Below, piece after piece: positions 45,009 through 54,713 of a stretch of 64,000 bases of DNA. A program made the position numbers and the translations under genes. Source of the DNA: Cupriavidus oxalaticus (GTDB taxonomy: Bacteria > Pseudomonadota > Gammaproteobacteria > Burkholderiales > Burkholderiaceae); NCBI RefSeq assembly GCF_016894385.1, contig NZ_CP069812.1:434001-498000 (forward strand), in the 5' to 3' direction. Position 1 is the first letter of the stretch. Every line of letters starts with the position of its first letter. The notes below the pieces were generated by a model that saw only the letters and a list, made by a program, of their open reading frames with translations, searched no databases and was not told the origin of the DNA.

Positions 45009-46396
45009 TGCCGGCCTCCGGCATCGCGCATCAGCGCTTCGATCTCGTCGGCATGCACCGGCACGCCGCGGGTGATCAGCTCGCAGTCGCCATCGGTCAC
45101 CACGGCGTCATCCTCGATGCGGATGCCGATATGCCAGTAACGTTCCGGCACGTCCTGCGCCGGACGCACGTAGATGCCGGGCTCGATGGTCAGCACCATG
45201 CCCGGCTGCAGCGGCCGCCACGGACGCTCGCCTTCGCCGCCATGGCTGGCGACGCGGTATTCGCCCACGTCGTGCACATCCATGCCAAGCCAGTGCCCGG
45301 TGCGGTGCATGTAGAAGCGGCGGTAGCTGCCGCTGGCCAGCACGTCGTCGAGCGAGCCTTCCTTGTTGCGGTCGAGCAGGCCGGTATCGAGCATGCCTTG
45401 CGCGAGCACGCGCACGGCGGCATCGTGGGGCACGTTGTAGGGCACGCCGGCGCGGGTTTCGGCGATCGCGGCTTCCTGCGCTGCCACCACCAGGTCATAC
45501 AGCTCGCGCTGCGCCGGCGAAAAGCGTCCCGACACCGGGAAGGTGCGGGTGATGTCCGAAGCGTAGCCGTCAAGCTCGCAGCCGGCGTCGATCAGGCACA
45601 GGTCGCCGTCCTTCAGCTCGGCCGGGCCGGCGCGGTAGTGCAGCACGCAGGCATTGGGACCGGTGGCGACGATCGAGTTGTAGGCCACGCTCTGCGCGCC
45701 GTGGCGGCGGAATTCATAGAGAAGCTCGGCTTCGAGGTGGTATTCGCGCAGGCCCGGGCGCGTGGCCTGCATCGCGCGGACATGGGCCCCGGCGGAGATT
45801 TCGCCCGCGCGGCGCATGATCGCCAGCTCGCCCGCGTCCTTGAACAGCCGCATCTCGTCGAGCAGCGTGCGGATATCGATCGCCACCGACGGCGCCGACA
45901 CCCCGGCGCGGCCCTGCATGCGCACCGCGTCGAGCCAGCGGCGCATCTGCATGTCGGTGCAGGTCGACTCGGCCAGCGGGTAGGCCACCTGCGCGCGATT
46001 GGCCAGCAGCGGCGGCAGCGTCGCGTCGATCTCTTCGAACGAATGCGCCTCGTCGAAGCCAAACGCGGCGCGCGCCCCTTCGGGGCCGTAGCGGAAACCG
46101 TCCCAGATCTCGCGCTCCTCGTGCTTGGGGCGGCAGAACAGGATGCTGCGGTCGGCATCGGCCGGGTCGCCCGGCGCGCCGGCCACCAGCACCAGCACGG
46201 CCTCGGGCTCGGTGAAGCCGGTCAGGTAATAGAAATAGCTGTCGTGCCGGTACGGATAGTCGCTGTCGCGGTTGCGCATGGCTTCCGGCGCCGTAGGCAG
46301 GATCGCCACGCCACCGCCGCCGGCGCGCAGGTGCTGCAGCACACGGGCGCGGCGTTCGCGGCAGGCGGCGAGGAGGGCGTTGTCGGGTGCGGACAT
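45005..46396 (-). CDS. pepP: Xaa-Pro aminopeptidase
   Basis: This 463-residue M24B peptidase removes N-terminal residues before proline. It has an N-terminal creatinase-like domain (YPYRHDSYFYYLTGFTEPEAV) and a pita-bread domain with metal ligands in LIDAGCELDGYASDITRTF (two Asp), the HRTGHWLGMDVHD segment (His), TIEPGIYV (Glu) and GIRIEDDAVV (Glu). Length and motifs match E. coli PepP (441 aa). The start at 46396 gives MSAPDN. The gene leads the pepP-small-ubiH unit. Confidence 0.95.
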   Translation of the reverse strand: MSAPDNALLAACRERRARVLQHLRAGGGGVAILPTAPEAMRNRDSDYPYRHDSYFYYLTGFTEPEAVLVLVAGAPGDPADADRSILFCRPKHEEREIWDGFRYGPEGARAAFGFDEAHSFEEIDATLPPLLANRAQVAYPLAESTCTDMQMRRWLDAVRMQGRAGVSAPSVAIDIRTLLDEMRLFKDAGELAIMRRAGEISAGAHVRAMQATRPGLREYHLEAELLYEFRRHGAQSVAYNSIVATGPNACVLHYRAGPAELKDGDLCLIDAGCELDGYASDITRTFPVSGRFSPAQRELYDLVVAAQEAAIAETRAGVPYNVPHDAAVRVLAQGMLDTGLLDRNKEGSLDDVLASGSYRRFYMHRTGHWLGMDVHDVGEYRVASHGGEGERPWRPLQPGMVLTIEPGIYVRPAQDVPERYWHIGIRIEDDAVVTDGDCELITRGVPVHADEIEALMRDAGGRQ

Positions 46397-46514
46397 GATA
46401 TGGCCTGGGAAGAGAAGAATCAGGCCGATTCTAACGCCGGCAGGCGCGTTGCAGCGCCGGTGAAGCAAAAGGCGCGTCGCGCCACTGCCATGGCGCTGCT
46501 CCGATACCCCGCGA

Positions 46515-47252
46515 TCAGCGGCCGGCGGCGGCGGCCGGCACAGGCGCAATCCTGGCGTCCAGCTCTGCCAGCTGCGCCGGCGTGCCAACGTTTTCCCAGC
46601 GCCCGTCGAAACGCTCTCCGCTGGCGGTGCCGGCGGCGATCGCGGCGCGGTAGAAGGGTGTCATGGCGACCCGCGTGCCAGCGGCGATGCCGGCAAACAG
46701 GCGCGTATCGTACAGGCCGATATTGCCGAAGGTGAGGCGCTCGCCGTGGATCGGGTGCTCCTCCAGCGAAAGCCGTCCTTGCGCGTCCATTCCGAAATCG
46801 CCACGCGGATGGAACGCCGGGTTGGGCACCATGACCAGGTGCATGCGCGGCTCGGCGGCGCCGGCCATCGCGGCGGCGCGGGGCAGCAGCTTGCGGAAGT
46901 CGTAGTCGCAGAAGATGTCGCCCGACACGGCCAGGAAGATCTCGCCGCGGGCCGGGTCGTGCGACAGCAGCGGCAGGGCCTTGGCGATGCCGCCGGCGGT
47001 CTCCAGCGCCTCGGTTTCGGGCGAGTACGCGATGCGCACGCCGAAGCGGCTGCCGTCGCCGAGCGCGGCTTCGATCTGCGCGCCGAGCCACGCGTGGTTG
47101 ATGACGATGTCGCGCAGGCCGGCGCGCGCCAGCGCCTCGATCTTCCAGACGATCAGCGGCTTGCCGCCCACGGCCAGCAGCGGCTTGGGGCAGGTATCGG
47201 TCAGCGGGCGCATGCGGTCGCCGCGGCCGGCGGCGAAGATCATGACCTTCAT
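46515..47252 (-). CDS. murU: N-acetylmuramate alpha-1-phosphate uridylyltransferase
   Basis: This 245-residue nucleotidyltransferase makes UDP-MurNAc from MurNAc-1-phosphate, bypassing the fosfomycin-sensitive MurA route. The opening MKVMIFAAGRGDRMRPLTDTCPKPLLAVGGKPL is the sugar-nucleotidyltransferase signature, with the metal Asp in VSGDIFCDYDF. The MurU assignment (rather than a hexose uridylyltransferase) rests on the linked amgK gene upstream on the same strand. It overlaps the azlD-like stop by three bases. Confidence 0.87.
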   Translation of the reverse strand: MKVMIFAAGRGDRMRPLTDTCPKPLLAVGGKPLIVWKIEALARAGLRDIVINHAWLGAQIEAALGDGSRFGVRIAYSPETEALETAGGIAKALPLLSHDPARGEIFLAVSGDIFCDYDFRKLLPRAAAMAGAAEPRMHLVMVPNPAFHPRGDFGMDAQGRLSLEEHPIHGERLTFGNIGLYDTRLFAGIAAGTRVAMTPFYRAAIAAGTASGERFDGRWENVGTPAQLAELDARIAPVPAAAAGR

Positions 47253-47575
47253 CAGAACAGGGCCTCCAGGGCAAGCAGCGTGGCCATGCCGCCGGCGATG
47301 GTCCAGCCGACGCTGCGGGTACGCGCGGCGATCAGGATGGCGACCACGCCGGCCACCAGCCGCGCATTGGTTGGGGTGAGCGCGAGTTCGCCGCCCTGCA
47401 TCAGCAGGTCGGGGGCGATCAGCGCCGACAGCATGGCGGCCGGGACGAACTGCAGCGCGGTGCGGAACCACGCCGGCAGCCGCACGCGGCCTTCCACGGC
47501 AATGAACGACAGGCGGATAAGGAAGGTCGCCAGGCCGGCGGCCAGGAAGACCCATAGCAAGGTCAGCGCATTCAT
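47252..47575 (-). CDS. azlD: AzlD family branched-chain amino acid transport protein
   Basis: This 107-residue membrane protein has about four hydrophobic segments (LLWVFLAAGLATFLIRLSF, FVPAAMLSALIAPDLL, VAGVVAILIA, IAGGMATLLALEAL). AzlD is the small partner of AzlC; the pair exports branched-chain amino acids or analogues. It overlaps azlC by four bases (47572-47575) and murU by a few bases. Confidence 0.88.
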   Translation of the reverse strand: MNALTLLWVFLAAGLATFLIRLSFIAVEGRVRLPAWFRTALQFVPAAMLSALIAPDLLMQGGELALTPTNARLVAGVVAILIAARTRSVGWTIAGGMATLLALEALF

Positions 47576-48375
47576 GCGGCCTCCTTGCCGACCGAGCCGG
47601 CGCGATCCGCCGCGCCGGCCCGGCGCGCGCCGGGGCGGTTGCCGCGGCCCAGCAACAGCATGCCGGCGGCGATGCCGCCCAGCGCCGCCACCATCAGGCC
47701 GAGCTTGTGCGGCAGGCCGTAGCAGGCCACCGCCAGTATGCTGGCGGCCACCGCGGCGGCCACGTGCGAGCGGTGCCTGAGACCGGGCACGATGATGCCG
47801 ATGAAGGTCAGCGGCAGGAAGAAATCGAGCGGCCAGTCGCGCGGCACCTGGGCGCCGACCAGCACGCCGGCCAGCGTCGACACCTGCCAGCTGGCCCACA
47901 GCGCGAAGCCGCCGCCGAAGTAATACCAGTGGCGGTATTGCGCGCGCGGGCCGGTATCCCCCAGCCGGTGCGTCATCGCGGCGAAGGCCTCGTCGGTCAG
48001 CAGGTAGGCGATCAGTGCCTTCCAGCGGCGCGGCAGGTGGGCCAGCGTGGGCGCGATGGTGGCGGAATACAGGGCGTGGCGCAGGTTGACCATGGCCACC
48101 GTCAGCGTGATCACCACCGCGGGCGTGCCGGCGGTCCACAACTGGGTCAGGATCATCTGCGAGGCGCCGCCGAACACGATCGCGCTCATGGCGCAGGCGA
48201 GCCACGCCGGCATGCCGGCGCCGACGGCCAGCACGCCGTAGATCAGGCCGAACGGCACCACGCCAAGCAGCATCGGCGCGAGCGCGCGCGCGCCTGCCAG
48301 CCATTCGCCGAAGGCGGTGATGGCGGGACTGGCGTCGGAGGCGTGCGGCCGGGCCGGGTCGTTGGCGTCAGGCAC
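47572..48375 (-). CDS. azlC: AzlC family branched-chain amino acid transport protein
   Basis: This protein of 267 residues has several membrane segments, with the AzlC core MLLGVVPFGLIYGVLAVGAGM, GGASQMILTQL, NLRHALYSATIAP and LTDEAFAAMTHR. Together with AzlD it forms an LIV-E exporter. The GTG at 48375 avoids overlap with amgK; an ATG at 48423 would overlap it by 44 bp, and neither has a strong ribosome site. It lies between amgK and murU, which usually adjoin. Confidence 0.87.
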   Translation of the reverse strand: MPDANDPARPHASDASPAITAFGEWLAGARALAPMLLGVVPFGLIYGVLAVGAGMPAWLACAMSAIVFGGASQMILTQLWTAGTPAVVITLTVAMVNLRHALYSATIAPTLAHLPRRWKALIAYLLTDEAFAAMTHRLGDTGPRAQYRHWYYFGGGFALWASWQVSTLAGVLVGAQVPRDWPLDFFLPLTFIGIIVPGLRHRSHVAAAVAASILAVACYGLPHKLGLMVAALGGIAAGMLLLGRGNRPGARRAGAADRAGSVGKEAA

Positions 48376-48379
48376 GTCG

Positions 48380-49414
48380 TCAGAAGGTATAGCCGGCCGG
48401 GCTGGCCACGCCTTCCAGCGCATCCAGCAGGCGGATCAGCTTGCGCAGCTCGCTGTAGCGGCCGGCAACGCTGCGGGTGTACTTCAGCACCAGCGGCAGG
48501 TTGGCGAGGTAGCCGTCCTTGCCGTCGCGGTGGTACAGGCGCGCGAAGATGCCCAGCACCTTCAGGTGGCGCTGCAGGCCCATCCATTCGAAATCGCGGT
48601 AGAACTCGCCGAAATCGGCATTGACCGGCAGGCCGGCCTTGCGCGCGCGCTCCCAGTAGCGGATCAGCCAGTCGAGCTGCTGTTCCTCGTCCCATTCGAT
48701 ATAGGCGTCGCGCCACAGCGAGACCGCGTCATAGGTGATCGGGCCGATCACCGCGTCCTGGAAATCCAGCACGCCGGGATTGGCGCCGCCGTCCAGCACC
48801 ATCAGGTTGCGCGAGTGGTAGTCGCGGTGCACGTAGACCTGCGGCTGCGCCAGGTTGTTGGCAAGCAGCGTATCCATCACTTCACGCAGGTCGGCCTGCT
48901 GGGCGTCGCTCAGCGTGGCGCCAAGGTGCCTGGCCACGTACCACTGCGGGAACAGGTCGAGTTCGCGCTGCAGCAGCGCGCGGTCGTAGGCGGGCAGCTC
49001 GCCGGGGCGGGTGGCGGCCTGGATGCGGACCAGCGTCGCGGCGGCGTCGGCATACATGCCATGGGCCGTGGAATCGTCCAGTCGCGACAGGTAAGTCTGG
49101 CTGCCCAGGTCCGCGAGCAGCAGGAAACCCTGCGCCAGGTCCTGCGCGAGCACGGTCGGCACGGTTACGCCGGCCGCGCCGAACAGCTGGCAGACGTGGA
49201 TGAAGGGGCGGCAGTCCTCGTGTGCCGGCGGCGCGTCCATGACGATGGCGGTCGGGTGCGCCGGGTTGCCGGTACGCACGCGGAAATAGCGCCGGAAGCT
49301 GGCATCGGCCGATGCGGGCACGCAAGAGTCGGGATCGGCGGACCATGCCGGGCCAAGGCCGGACACCCAGGCCTTGAGCTGGTCCAGGCGCGGGTCGTGG
49401 GGAAGAGCTGCCAT
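48380..49414 (-). CDS. amgK: N-acetylmuramate/N-acetylglucosamine anomeric kinase
   Basis: This 344-residue aminoglycoside-phosphotransferase-fold kinase phosphorylates MurNAc at C1 in cell-wall recycling. The catalytic loop is VHRDYHSRNLMV, followed by the metal segment GVLDFQDAVIGP. The length matches P. putida AmgK. With murU downstream it supplies UDP-MurNAc without MurA, which in other bacteria lowers fosfomycin sensitivity. The lptD gene is divergent, 200 bp away, as in pseudomonads. Confidence 0.92.
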   Translation of the reverse strand: MAALPHDPRLDQLKAWVSGLGPAWSADPDSCVPASADASFRRYFRVRTGNPAHPTAIVMDAPPAHEDCRPFIHVCQLFGAAGVTVPTVLAQDLAQGFLLLADLGSQTYLSRLDDSTAHGMYADAAATLVRIQAATRPGELPAYDRALLQRELDLFPQWYVARHLGATLSDAQQADLREVMDTLLANNLAQPQVYVHRDYHSRNLMVLDGGANPGVLDFQDAVIGPITYDAVSLWRDAYIEWDEEQQLDWLIRYWERARKAGLPVNADFGEFYRDFEWMGLQRHLKVLGIFARLYHRDGKDGYLANLPLVLKYTRSVAGRYSELRKLIRLLDALEGVASPAGYTF

Positions 49415-49483
49415 ACAGGAAGGGCGCGGAAAAATATCGTGGAGCGGGGGAGGCCGGCCGCAAGGGCAGGTTTGGATGCCCCG

Positions 49484-49489
49484 TATAAT
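49484..49489 (+). promoter_or_regulatory. Candidate -10 box of the lptD promoter
   Basis: A perfect TATAAT lies 125 bp before lptD in the amgK-lptD divergent region. No good -35 hexamer is present at the right distance, so activation or an alternative factor may be needed. A GC-rich stem follows (CCCGGG arms near 49501-49524). Confidence 0.4.
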
Positions 49490-49614
49490 ACCCGACCAGA
49501 CCCGGGCGCCGGGCGGCCCCCGGGAGGGGCCTTCGTTGCCCCGCAGCCTGTTCTGGCAGGGGTTGGCGGCTTGCAGGCGGCCGCGGCCCACGCCGAGACT
49601 GACAACCCGTGCGA

Positions 49615-52056
49615 ATGACCGAACAACGACGAACACCGAATAACAAGGCCTTGCTTTCGCCTGCCCCCCCTGGCGCCGCCGCCCGCGCCAGGCGCGCCGG
49701 CCGCCTGAACGCGGGCCGGCTGCGTCCGCTGGTGCTGGCCATGGCCGGCCTGTCGGCCGGCGCCCAGGCGCAGATGTCGGGCTCGGCGATTCCGGACCTG
49801 GACCAGGTCGAGCCGGTGTTCGAAGCCGCACCACAGGCGCCGGAGCCGCCCACGGTCTCCGGCGAACTGGTCCCGCGGCTGGCCGAGCCCCCCAAGACCA
49901 GCGAGCCCGATTCCGGCGCGCCGACGTTCATCGAGGGCGACCGCATGACCGGCTACAGCGAGCGCGGGGTCGAACTCGAAGGCCATGCCGAGCTGCGCCG
50001 GGACGGCGGCGTGGTCAAGGGCGACAAGCTGAGCTACGACCAGGATACGGACGAGGCCCATGCCCAGGGCAACGTGCGGCTGTCGCGCAGCGGCACGCTG
50101 GCGGTGGGGCCCGAGGCCAAGCTGAAGGTCGAGGCCAACGAAGGCTACATGCTGTCGCCGGACTACTACTTCCAGCAGACCGGCGGCGCCGGCAAGGCCG
50201 AGCGCATCGATTTCCTGGACAAGGACCGCAGCACCATCAAGCGGGCGTCGTACACCACCTGCTCGCCGGACAACGCGGACTGGTATTTCAGCGCGAACCA
50301 GATCGACCTGGACAGCGACCGCCAGGTGGGGGTGGCCTATGGCGGCGTGCTGAATTTCTTCGGGGTGCCGATCGCGGCGGCGCCGGCATTCAGCTTTCCG
50401 CTGAACGATGACCGCCGCAGCGGCTTCCTGGCGCCGTTGATGGGTTACGGCTCGCGCTCGGGTTTCGACCTGACCATGCCGTACTACTTCAACATCGCGC
50501 CGAACCGCGACCTGACCATCTACCCGCGGCTGATGACGGAGCGCGGCCTGCAGCTGGGCGGGGAGTACCGCTACCTGGGACAGGGCTATTCCGGCCGCAT
50601 CCGCGCCGAATTCCTGCCTGACGACCAGAAGACCAACTCGAACCGCTGGGCCTACTCGATCCAGCACAACCAGAGCCTGGCCAAGGGGCTGAACGCCTAC
50701 CTGAACGTCAACCGGGTCTCGGACGACCAGTACCCGGACGATTTCAACCGCAGCGTGGCGCAGTCCGCGCAGCGCCAGTACGTGCAGGAAGGCGGCGTCA
50801 CCTACAACTGGCAGGATTTCTTCCTGATGGCGCGGGTGCAGAAGTTCCAGACGCTGCGCCCCAGCGAGCCGTCGTACGAGCGCGAGCCGCAGCTCAACGG
50901 CAAGTACATCCGCTATGACCTGGGCGGCTTCGACGTGCAGGTGGAGGGGGACTACACCCGCTTCCGCATCCCGCTGACGTCCACGGGCTTCCAGCAGCCG
51001 CAGGGCGATCGCATGTACATCCAGCCGAGCATCAGCTACCCGATCGTGCGCGCCGGCTGGTATGTGACGCCGAAGGTCACGTTCAATGCGACCCAGTACC
51101 AGATGGAGTCGCAGGACAATACGCCCAACGCGCAGACCAATTTCTCGCGCGTGCTGCCCACCGTCAGCCTGGATTCGGGCATGACGTTCGAGCGCGAGGC
51201 GCCGACCATGAGCCGGCTGTTCGGCGTGAACTACCTGCAGACGCTGGAGCCGCGCCTGTTCTACGTCTATACGCCGTTCCGCGACCAGAGCCTGTTCCCG
51301 CTGTTCGACACGGTCCAGTCGGACTTCGGCTACGGCCAGATCTTCAGCGAGAACCCGTTCACGGGCTACGACCGCATCGCCGACAACAACAAGATCACCG
51401 GCGGCCTGACCACGCGCCTGATCGAGTCGGATTCCGGCATCGAGCGCTTCCGCGGCACCATCGCGCAGCGCTACGACTTCACCGGGCAGCGCGTGCAGAT
51501 CAACGGCACGCTGGAGGACCCCAAGCCCGGCGCCTCCGATCTGCTCGCCGCGACCACCGTCCAGATGTTCCGGGGCTATTACCTGGACATGGGCGTGCAG
51601 TACAACCTGGATACCGACCGGGTCAACTACGGCAACGTGGCGTTTTCATACCGCCCGGAGCCGCGCAAGGTCTTCAACGCCGGCTACCGCTACCGCCGTC
51701 CGACCGCCGTGACCGACAACACCGCGATCGACCAGTTCGAGCTGTCGGGCCAGTGGCCGATCACGCGGCGCGCCTACGCCATCGCGCGCTTTGCCTTCGA
51801 CCTGAGCGCGAGCCAGATGGTCGATACGCTGGCCGGCGTCGAATATGCCGCGGACTGCTGGGTCGGCCGCGTGGTCTACCAGCGTTTCCGCAACACCACG
51901 CAGGGCTACACCGGGCGGGTCTTCCTGCAGGTGGAGTTCCGTGGCCTTTCCAAGATCGGGTCCAATCCGCTGAACATCCTGCGCCTGAACGTGCCGGGCT
52001 ACGAGCCCGTGTCCGCCAAGCCGGTGCCGACGACCCAGTACGATCACTATGAATGA
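49615..52056 (+). CDS. lptD: LPS assembly protein LptD
   Basis: This 813-residue outer-membrane protein inserts lipopolysaccharide into the outer leaflet with LptE. A signal peptide ends near AGAQAQ (about residues 28-53), the N-terminal OstA jellyroll runs over residues 110-220 (EGDRMTGYSERGVELEGHAELRR) and the C-terminal two-thirds is a beta barrel. I find only two cysteines in the mature part, C216 (TTCSPDNADW) and C748 (ADCWVGRVVY), enough for one cross-domain disulfide. The ATG at 49615 is chosen; GTG at 49609 is possible. surA follows after 9 bp. Confidence 0.94.
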   Translation: MTEQRRTPNNKALLSPAPPGAAARARRAGRLNAGRLRPLVLAMAGLSAGAQAQMSGSAIPDLDQVEPVFEAAPQAPEPPTVSGELVPRLAEPPKTSEPDSGAPTFIEGDRMTGYSERGVELEGHAELRRDGGVVKGDKLSYDQDTDEAHAQGNVRLSRSGTLAVGPEAKLKVEANEGYMLSPDYYFQQTGGAGKAERIDFLDKDRSTIKRASYTTCSPDNADWYFSANQIDLDSDRQVGVAYGGVLNFFGVPIAAAPAFSFPLNDDRRSGFLAPLMGYGSRSGFDLTMPYYFNIAPNRDLTIYPRLMTERGLQLGGEYRYLGQGYSGRIRAEFLPDDQKTNSNRWAYSIQHNQSLAKGLNAYLNVNRVSDDQYPDDFNRSVAQSAQRQYVQEGGVTYNWQDFFLMARVQKFQTLRPSEPSYEREPQLNGKYIRYDLGGFDVQVEGDYTRFRIPLTSTGFQQPQGDRMYIQPSISYPIVRAGWYVTPKVTFNATQYQMESQDNTPNAQTNFSRVLPTVSLDSGMTFEREAPTMSRLFGVNYLQTLEPRLFYVYTPFRDQSLFPLFDTVQSDFGYGQIFSENPFTGYDRIADNNKITGGLTTRLIESDSGIERFRGTIAQRYDFTGQRVQINGTLEDPKPGASDLLAATTVQMFRGYYLDMGVQYNLDTDRVNYGNVAFSYRPEPRKVFNAGYRYRRPTAVTDNTAIDQFELSGQWPITRRAYAIARFAFDLSASQMVDTLAGVEYAADCWVGRVVYQRFRNTTQGYTGRVFLQVEFRGLSKIGSNPLNILRLNVPGYEPVSAKPVPTTQYDHYE

Positions 52057-52065
52057 CGGATTAAG

Positions 52066-53538
52066 ATGAAACGTCAAGAATTCGCCGTGTTTTCCTTTCT
52101 CATGACGTCGTGGCACCGCCTGCTGCTGCCGGCCGTGCTGGCTGCGATCACCGTACCGGCCGCCGCGCAGCTGAAGGCACCGGGCGCGGGACGTGCCACC
52201 GGCATCTTCGTGCCGCAGTCGTCCGACGTCACCGCGCCGGCGAGCCAGCCCAAGCTCGGCGTGCCGCAGCCTGGCGACCAGAAGCGCTCGCAGCTGGTCG
52301 ACGAGGTGGTCGCCGTGGTCAACAACAGCGTGATCACGCGTCGCGAGCTGCTCGACCGCGCCGATGAAATCGAAGGCCAGCTGCGCGCCGCCGGCCGCCC
52401 GGTCCCGCCGCGCGCCGACCTGCTCGGAGAGGTGCTGGAGCGCCTGGTGATGGAACGCGTGCAGACCCAGGCCGCGCAGGACGCCGGCATCCGCGTGACC
52501 GACCAGGAGATCGACCGCGCCATCGAGTCGGTGGCGCAGCAGAACCGCATGAACGCCACCGAGCTGCGCCGCCGCGTGGAAGCCAGCGGCATGACCTGGA
52601 CCAAGTACCGCGACGAACTGCGCAAGCAGGTGCAGGTGATCCGCCTGCGCGAGCGCGAGGTCGATTCCAAGGTGCAGGTCTACGACGGCGAGATCGACAA
52701 CTTCCTGGCTGCCCGCGGTGGCCAGTCCGCGGCCACCGGCCCGACCGAATACAACGTGGCGCAGATCCTCGTGCGCGTGCCCGAGAATGCCTCGGACGCA
52801 CAGAAGCAGGCGCAGCGCGCCAAGGCCGAGGGGCTGCTGAAGCAGGCCCAGGGCGGTGCCGATTTTGCGCAGCTGGCGCAAGCCAGCTCGGAAGGCCCGG
52901 AAGCCGCGCAGGGCGGTGCCATGGGCTTTCGCGAGATCGGCCGCCTGCCGGCGCTGTTCGCCAACGCGGTGGTCGACCTCCAGCCCGGCGCCGTGGCGCC
53001 CCAGGTGGTGGAAAGCGCCGCGGGCTTCCACGTGGTCAAGCTGGTGGCCAGGCGCGCCGCGCCGGCATCCGGCCCGGCCGCGGCCGGCAAGATCACGCAG
53101 ACCCAGGTGCGCCATATCCTGATCCGCACCGGCCCCAACATGCCCGAAGCCGAGGCGCGCCGCCAGCTCAGCACGCTGCGCGACCGCATCACCCACGGCG
53201 GCGACTTTGCCGACGCGGCCAAGCGCTTCTCGCAGGATGGCTCGGCGCAGAACGGCGGCGACCTCGGCTGGGTCTCGCCGGGCGAGCTGGTGCCCGAGTT
53301 CGAGCAGGCCATGAGCCGCCTGCGCCCGAACGAGATCTCCGAGCCGGTGGTCACGCAGTTCGGCGTGCACCTGATCCAGGTGCTGAACCGCCGCGAGACC
53401 GAGCTGTCGCCCGAGAAGCAGCGCGACTTTGCCCGCGCCGAGGTCCGCGAACAGAAGCTGCGGGCCGCGTATGATGACTGGGTGCGCCAGCTGCGCTCGC
53501 AGGCGTACGTCGAGTACCGCATCAACCGGCAGCGCTGA
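52066..53538 (+). CDS. surA: Periplasmic peptidylprolyl isomerase/chaperone SurA
   Basis: This 490-residue chaperone escorts outer-membrane proteins, including LptD, to the BAM complex. A signal peptide covers the first 35 residues (LLLPAVLAAITVPAAAQ). The SurA N-domain is at residues 75-220, followed by two parvulin domains, the first around VAQILVRVPEN and the second around VRHILIRTGPN with GGDLGWVSPGELVPEFEQA. A later Met at 52102 could also start it. It sits between lptD and pdxA, the conserved order. Confidence 0.94.
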   Translation: MKRQEFAVFSFLMTSWHRLLLPAVLAAITVPAAAQLKAPGAGRATGIFVPQSSDVTAPASQPKLGVPQPGDQKRSQLVDEVVAVVNNSVITRRELLDRADEIEGQLRAAGRPVPPRADLLGEVLERLVMERVQTQAAQDAGIRVTDQEIDRAIESVAQQNRMNATELRRRVEASGMTWTKYRDELRKQVQVIRLREREVDSKVQVYDGEIDNFLAARGGQSAATGPTEYNVAQILVRVPENASDAQKQAQRAKAEGLLKQAQGGADFAQLAQASSEGPEAAQGGAMGFREIGRLPALFANAVVDLQPGAVAPQVVESAAGFHVVKLVARRAAPASGPAAAGKITQTQVRHILIRTGPNMPEAEARRQLSTLRDRITHGGDFADAAKRFSQDGSAQNGGDLGWVSPGELVPEFEQAMSRLRPNEISEPVVTQFGVHLIQVLNRRETELSPEKQRDFARAEVREQKLRAAYDDWVRQLRSQAYVEYRINRQR

Positions 53539-53580
53539 AGCGCGCAAGCGCCGCTCACCCGCCCTCCCGACCACGCCGAC

Positions 53581-54684
53581 ATGCCTAACCCGCTATCCCT
53601 GGCCATTTCCACCGGCGAGCCCGCCGGCATCGGCCCCGATATCACCATCGGGGCGTTGCTGCAGCTCGCCGGCGCCAACCATGGCAACAACGGGGGCAGC
53701 GGACATTACCGCTTCCATGTGCTGGGCGATGCCCGCCTGCTGGCCGAACGCGCCGCGGCGCTGGGCGTGACGCACGCCTGGGAGCGGCGCATCGCCGATG
53801 GCGATGTGGTGATCGAGGACATCCCGCTGGCCGTCGCGTGCGACCCGGGCCGCCTCGATGCGCGCAACGGCCCGTACGTGCTGGCGCTGCTCGATGCCGC
53901 CATTGCCGGCTGCCTCCCGCAGGGCCGCGCCACGCCGCGCTATGCGGCCATGGTCACGGCGCCGGTGCAGAAGAGCACCATCAACGACGCCGGCGTGCCG
54001 TTCACCGGCCACACCGAATACCTCGCCGACAGCGCCGGCGTGGCGCGCGTGGTGATGATGCTGGCCGGTCCGCAGCCCGCGCACGACAACGCCATGCTGC
54101 GCGTGGCGCTGGCGACCACGCACCTGCCGCTGCGCGCGGTGCCGGATGCGCTCTCCATCCCGCTGCTGTTGCAGACCCTGATCATCATCGATGCCGACCT
54201 GCGCCGCTACTTCGGCATCGCGCGCCCGCGCATCCTGGTCACGGGCCTGAATCCGCACGCCGGCGAAAGCGGCCACATGGGCCGCGAGGAGATCGACGTG
54301 ATCGTGCCCGCGCTGGCGCGGGCCAAGGATGCCGGCATCGATGCGCGCGGCCCCTTCCCGGCCGACACGCTGTTCCAGCCGCGCCACCTGCGCGATGCCG
54401 ACTGCGTGCTGGCGATGTACCATGACCAGGGGCTGGCGCCGCTGAAATACGGCACCTTCGGCCACGGCGTGAACATCACGCTGGGGCTGCCTTTCATCCG
54501 CACCTCGGTGGACCACGGCACCGCGCTGGACCTCGCTGGCACCGGCCAGGCCGAGCATGGCAGCATGATCGAGGCCATCCGCAGTGCGGTCACCATGGCC
54601 GGCCATGCCACCGGCCGCCATCCCGATGGCGCCGGCGCCAGCCATCCGGGCCATACCAATCCTGGCTTGCAGCCGCCGTGCTGA
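53581..54684 (+). CDS. pdxA: 4-hydroxythreonine-4-phosphate dehydrogenase
   Basis: This 367-residue enzyme oxidises 4-phosphohydroxy-L-threonine in pyridoxal phosphate synthesis. It is longer than E. coli PdxA (329 aa) at both ends. [15 protein letters not shown] opens it; [11 protein letters not shown], the metal His in [23 protein letters not shown] and [15 protein letters not shown] are typical. The last 30 residues are an unusual His/Gly/Pro-rich tail. The rsmA gene starts 30 bp after the stop. Confidence 0.94.
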   Translation: MPNPLSLAISTGEPAGIGPDITIGALLQLAGANHGNNGGSGHYRFHVLGDARLLAERAAALGVTHAWERRIADGDVVIEDIPLAVACDPGRLDARNGPYVLALLDAAIAGCLPQGRATPRYAAMVTAPVQKSTINDAGVPFTGHTEYLADSAGVARVVMMLAGPQPAHDNAMLRVALATTHLPLRAVPDALSIPLLLQTLIIIDADLRRYFGIARPRILVTGLNPHAGESGHMGREEIDVIVPALARAKDAGIDARGPFPADTLFQPRHLRDADCVLAMYHDQGLAPLKYGTFGHGVNITLGLPFIRTSVDHGTALDLAGTGQAEHGSMIEAIRSAVTMAGHATGRHPDGAGASHPGHTNPGLQPPC

Positions 54685-54713
54685 AGCCGGACCTCATGCT
54701 GCAACATCGAACC

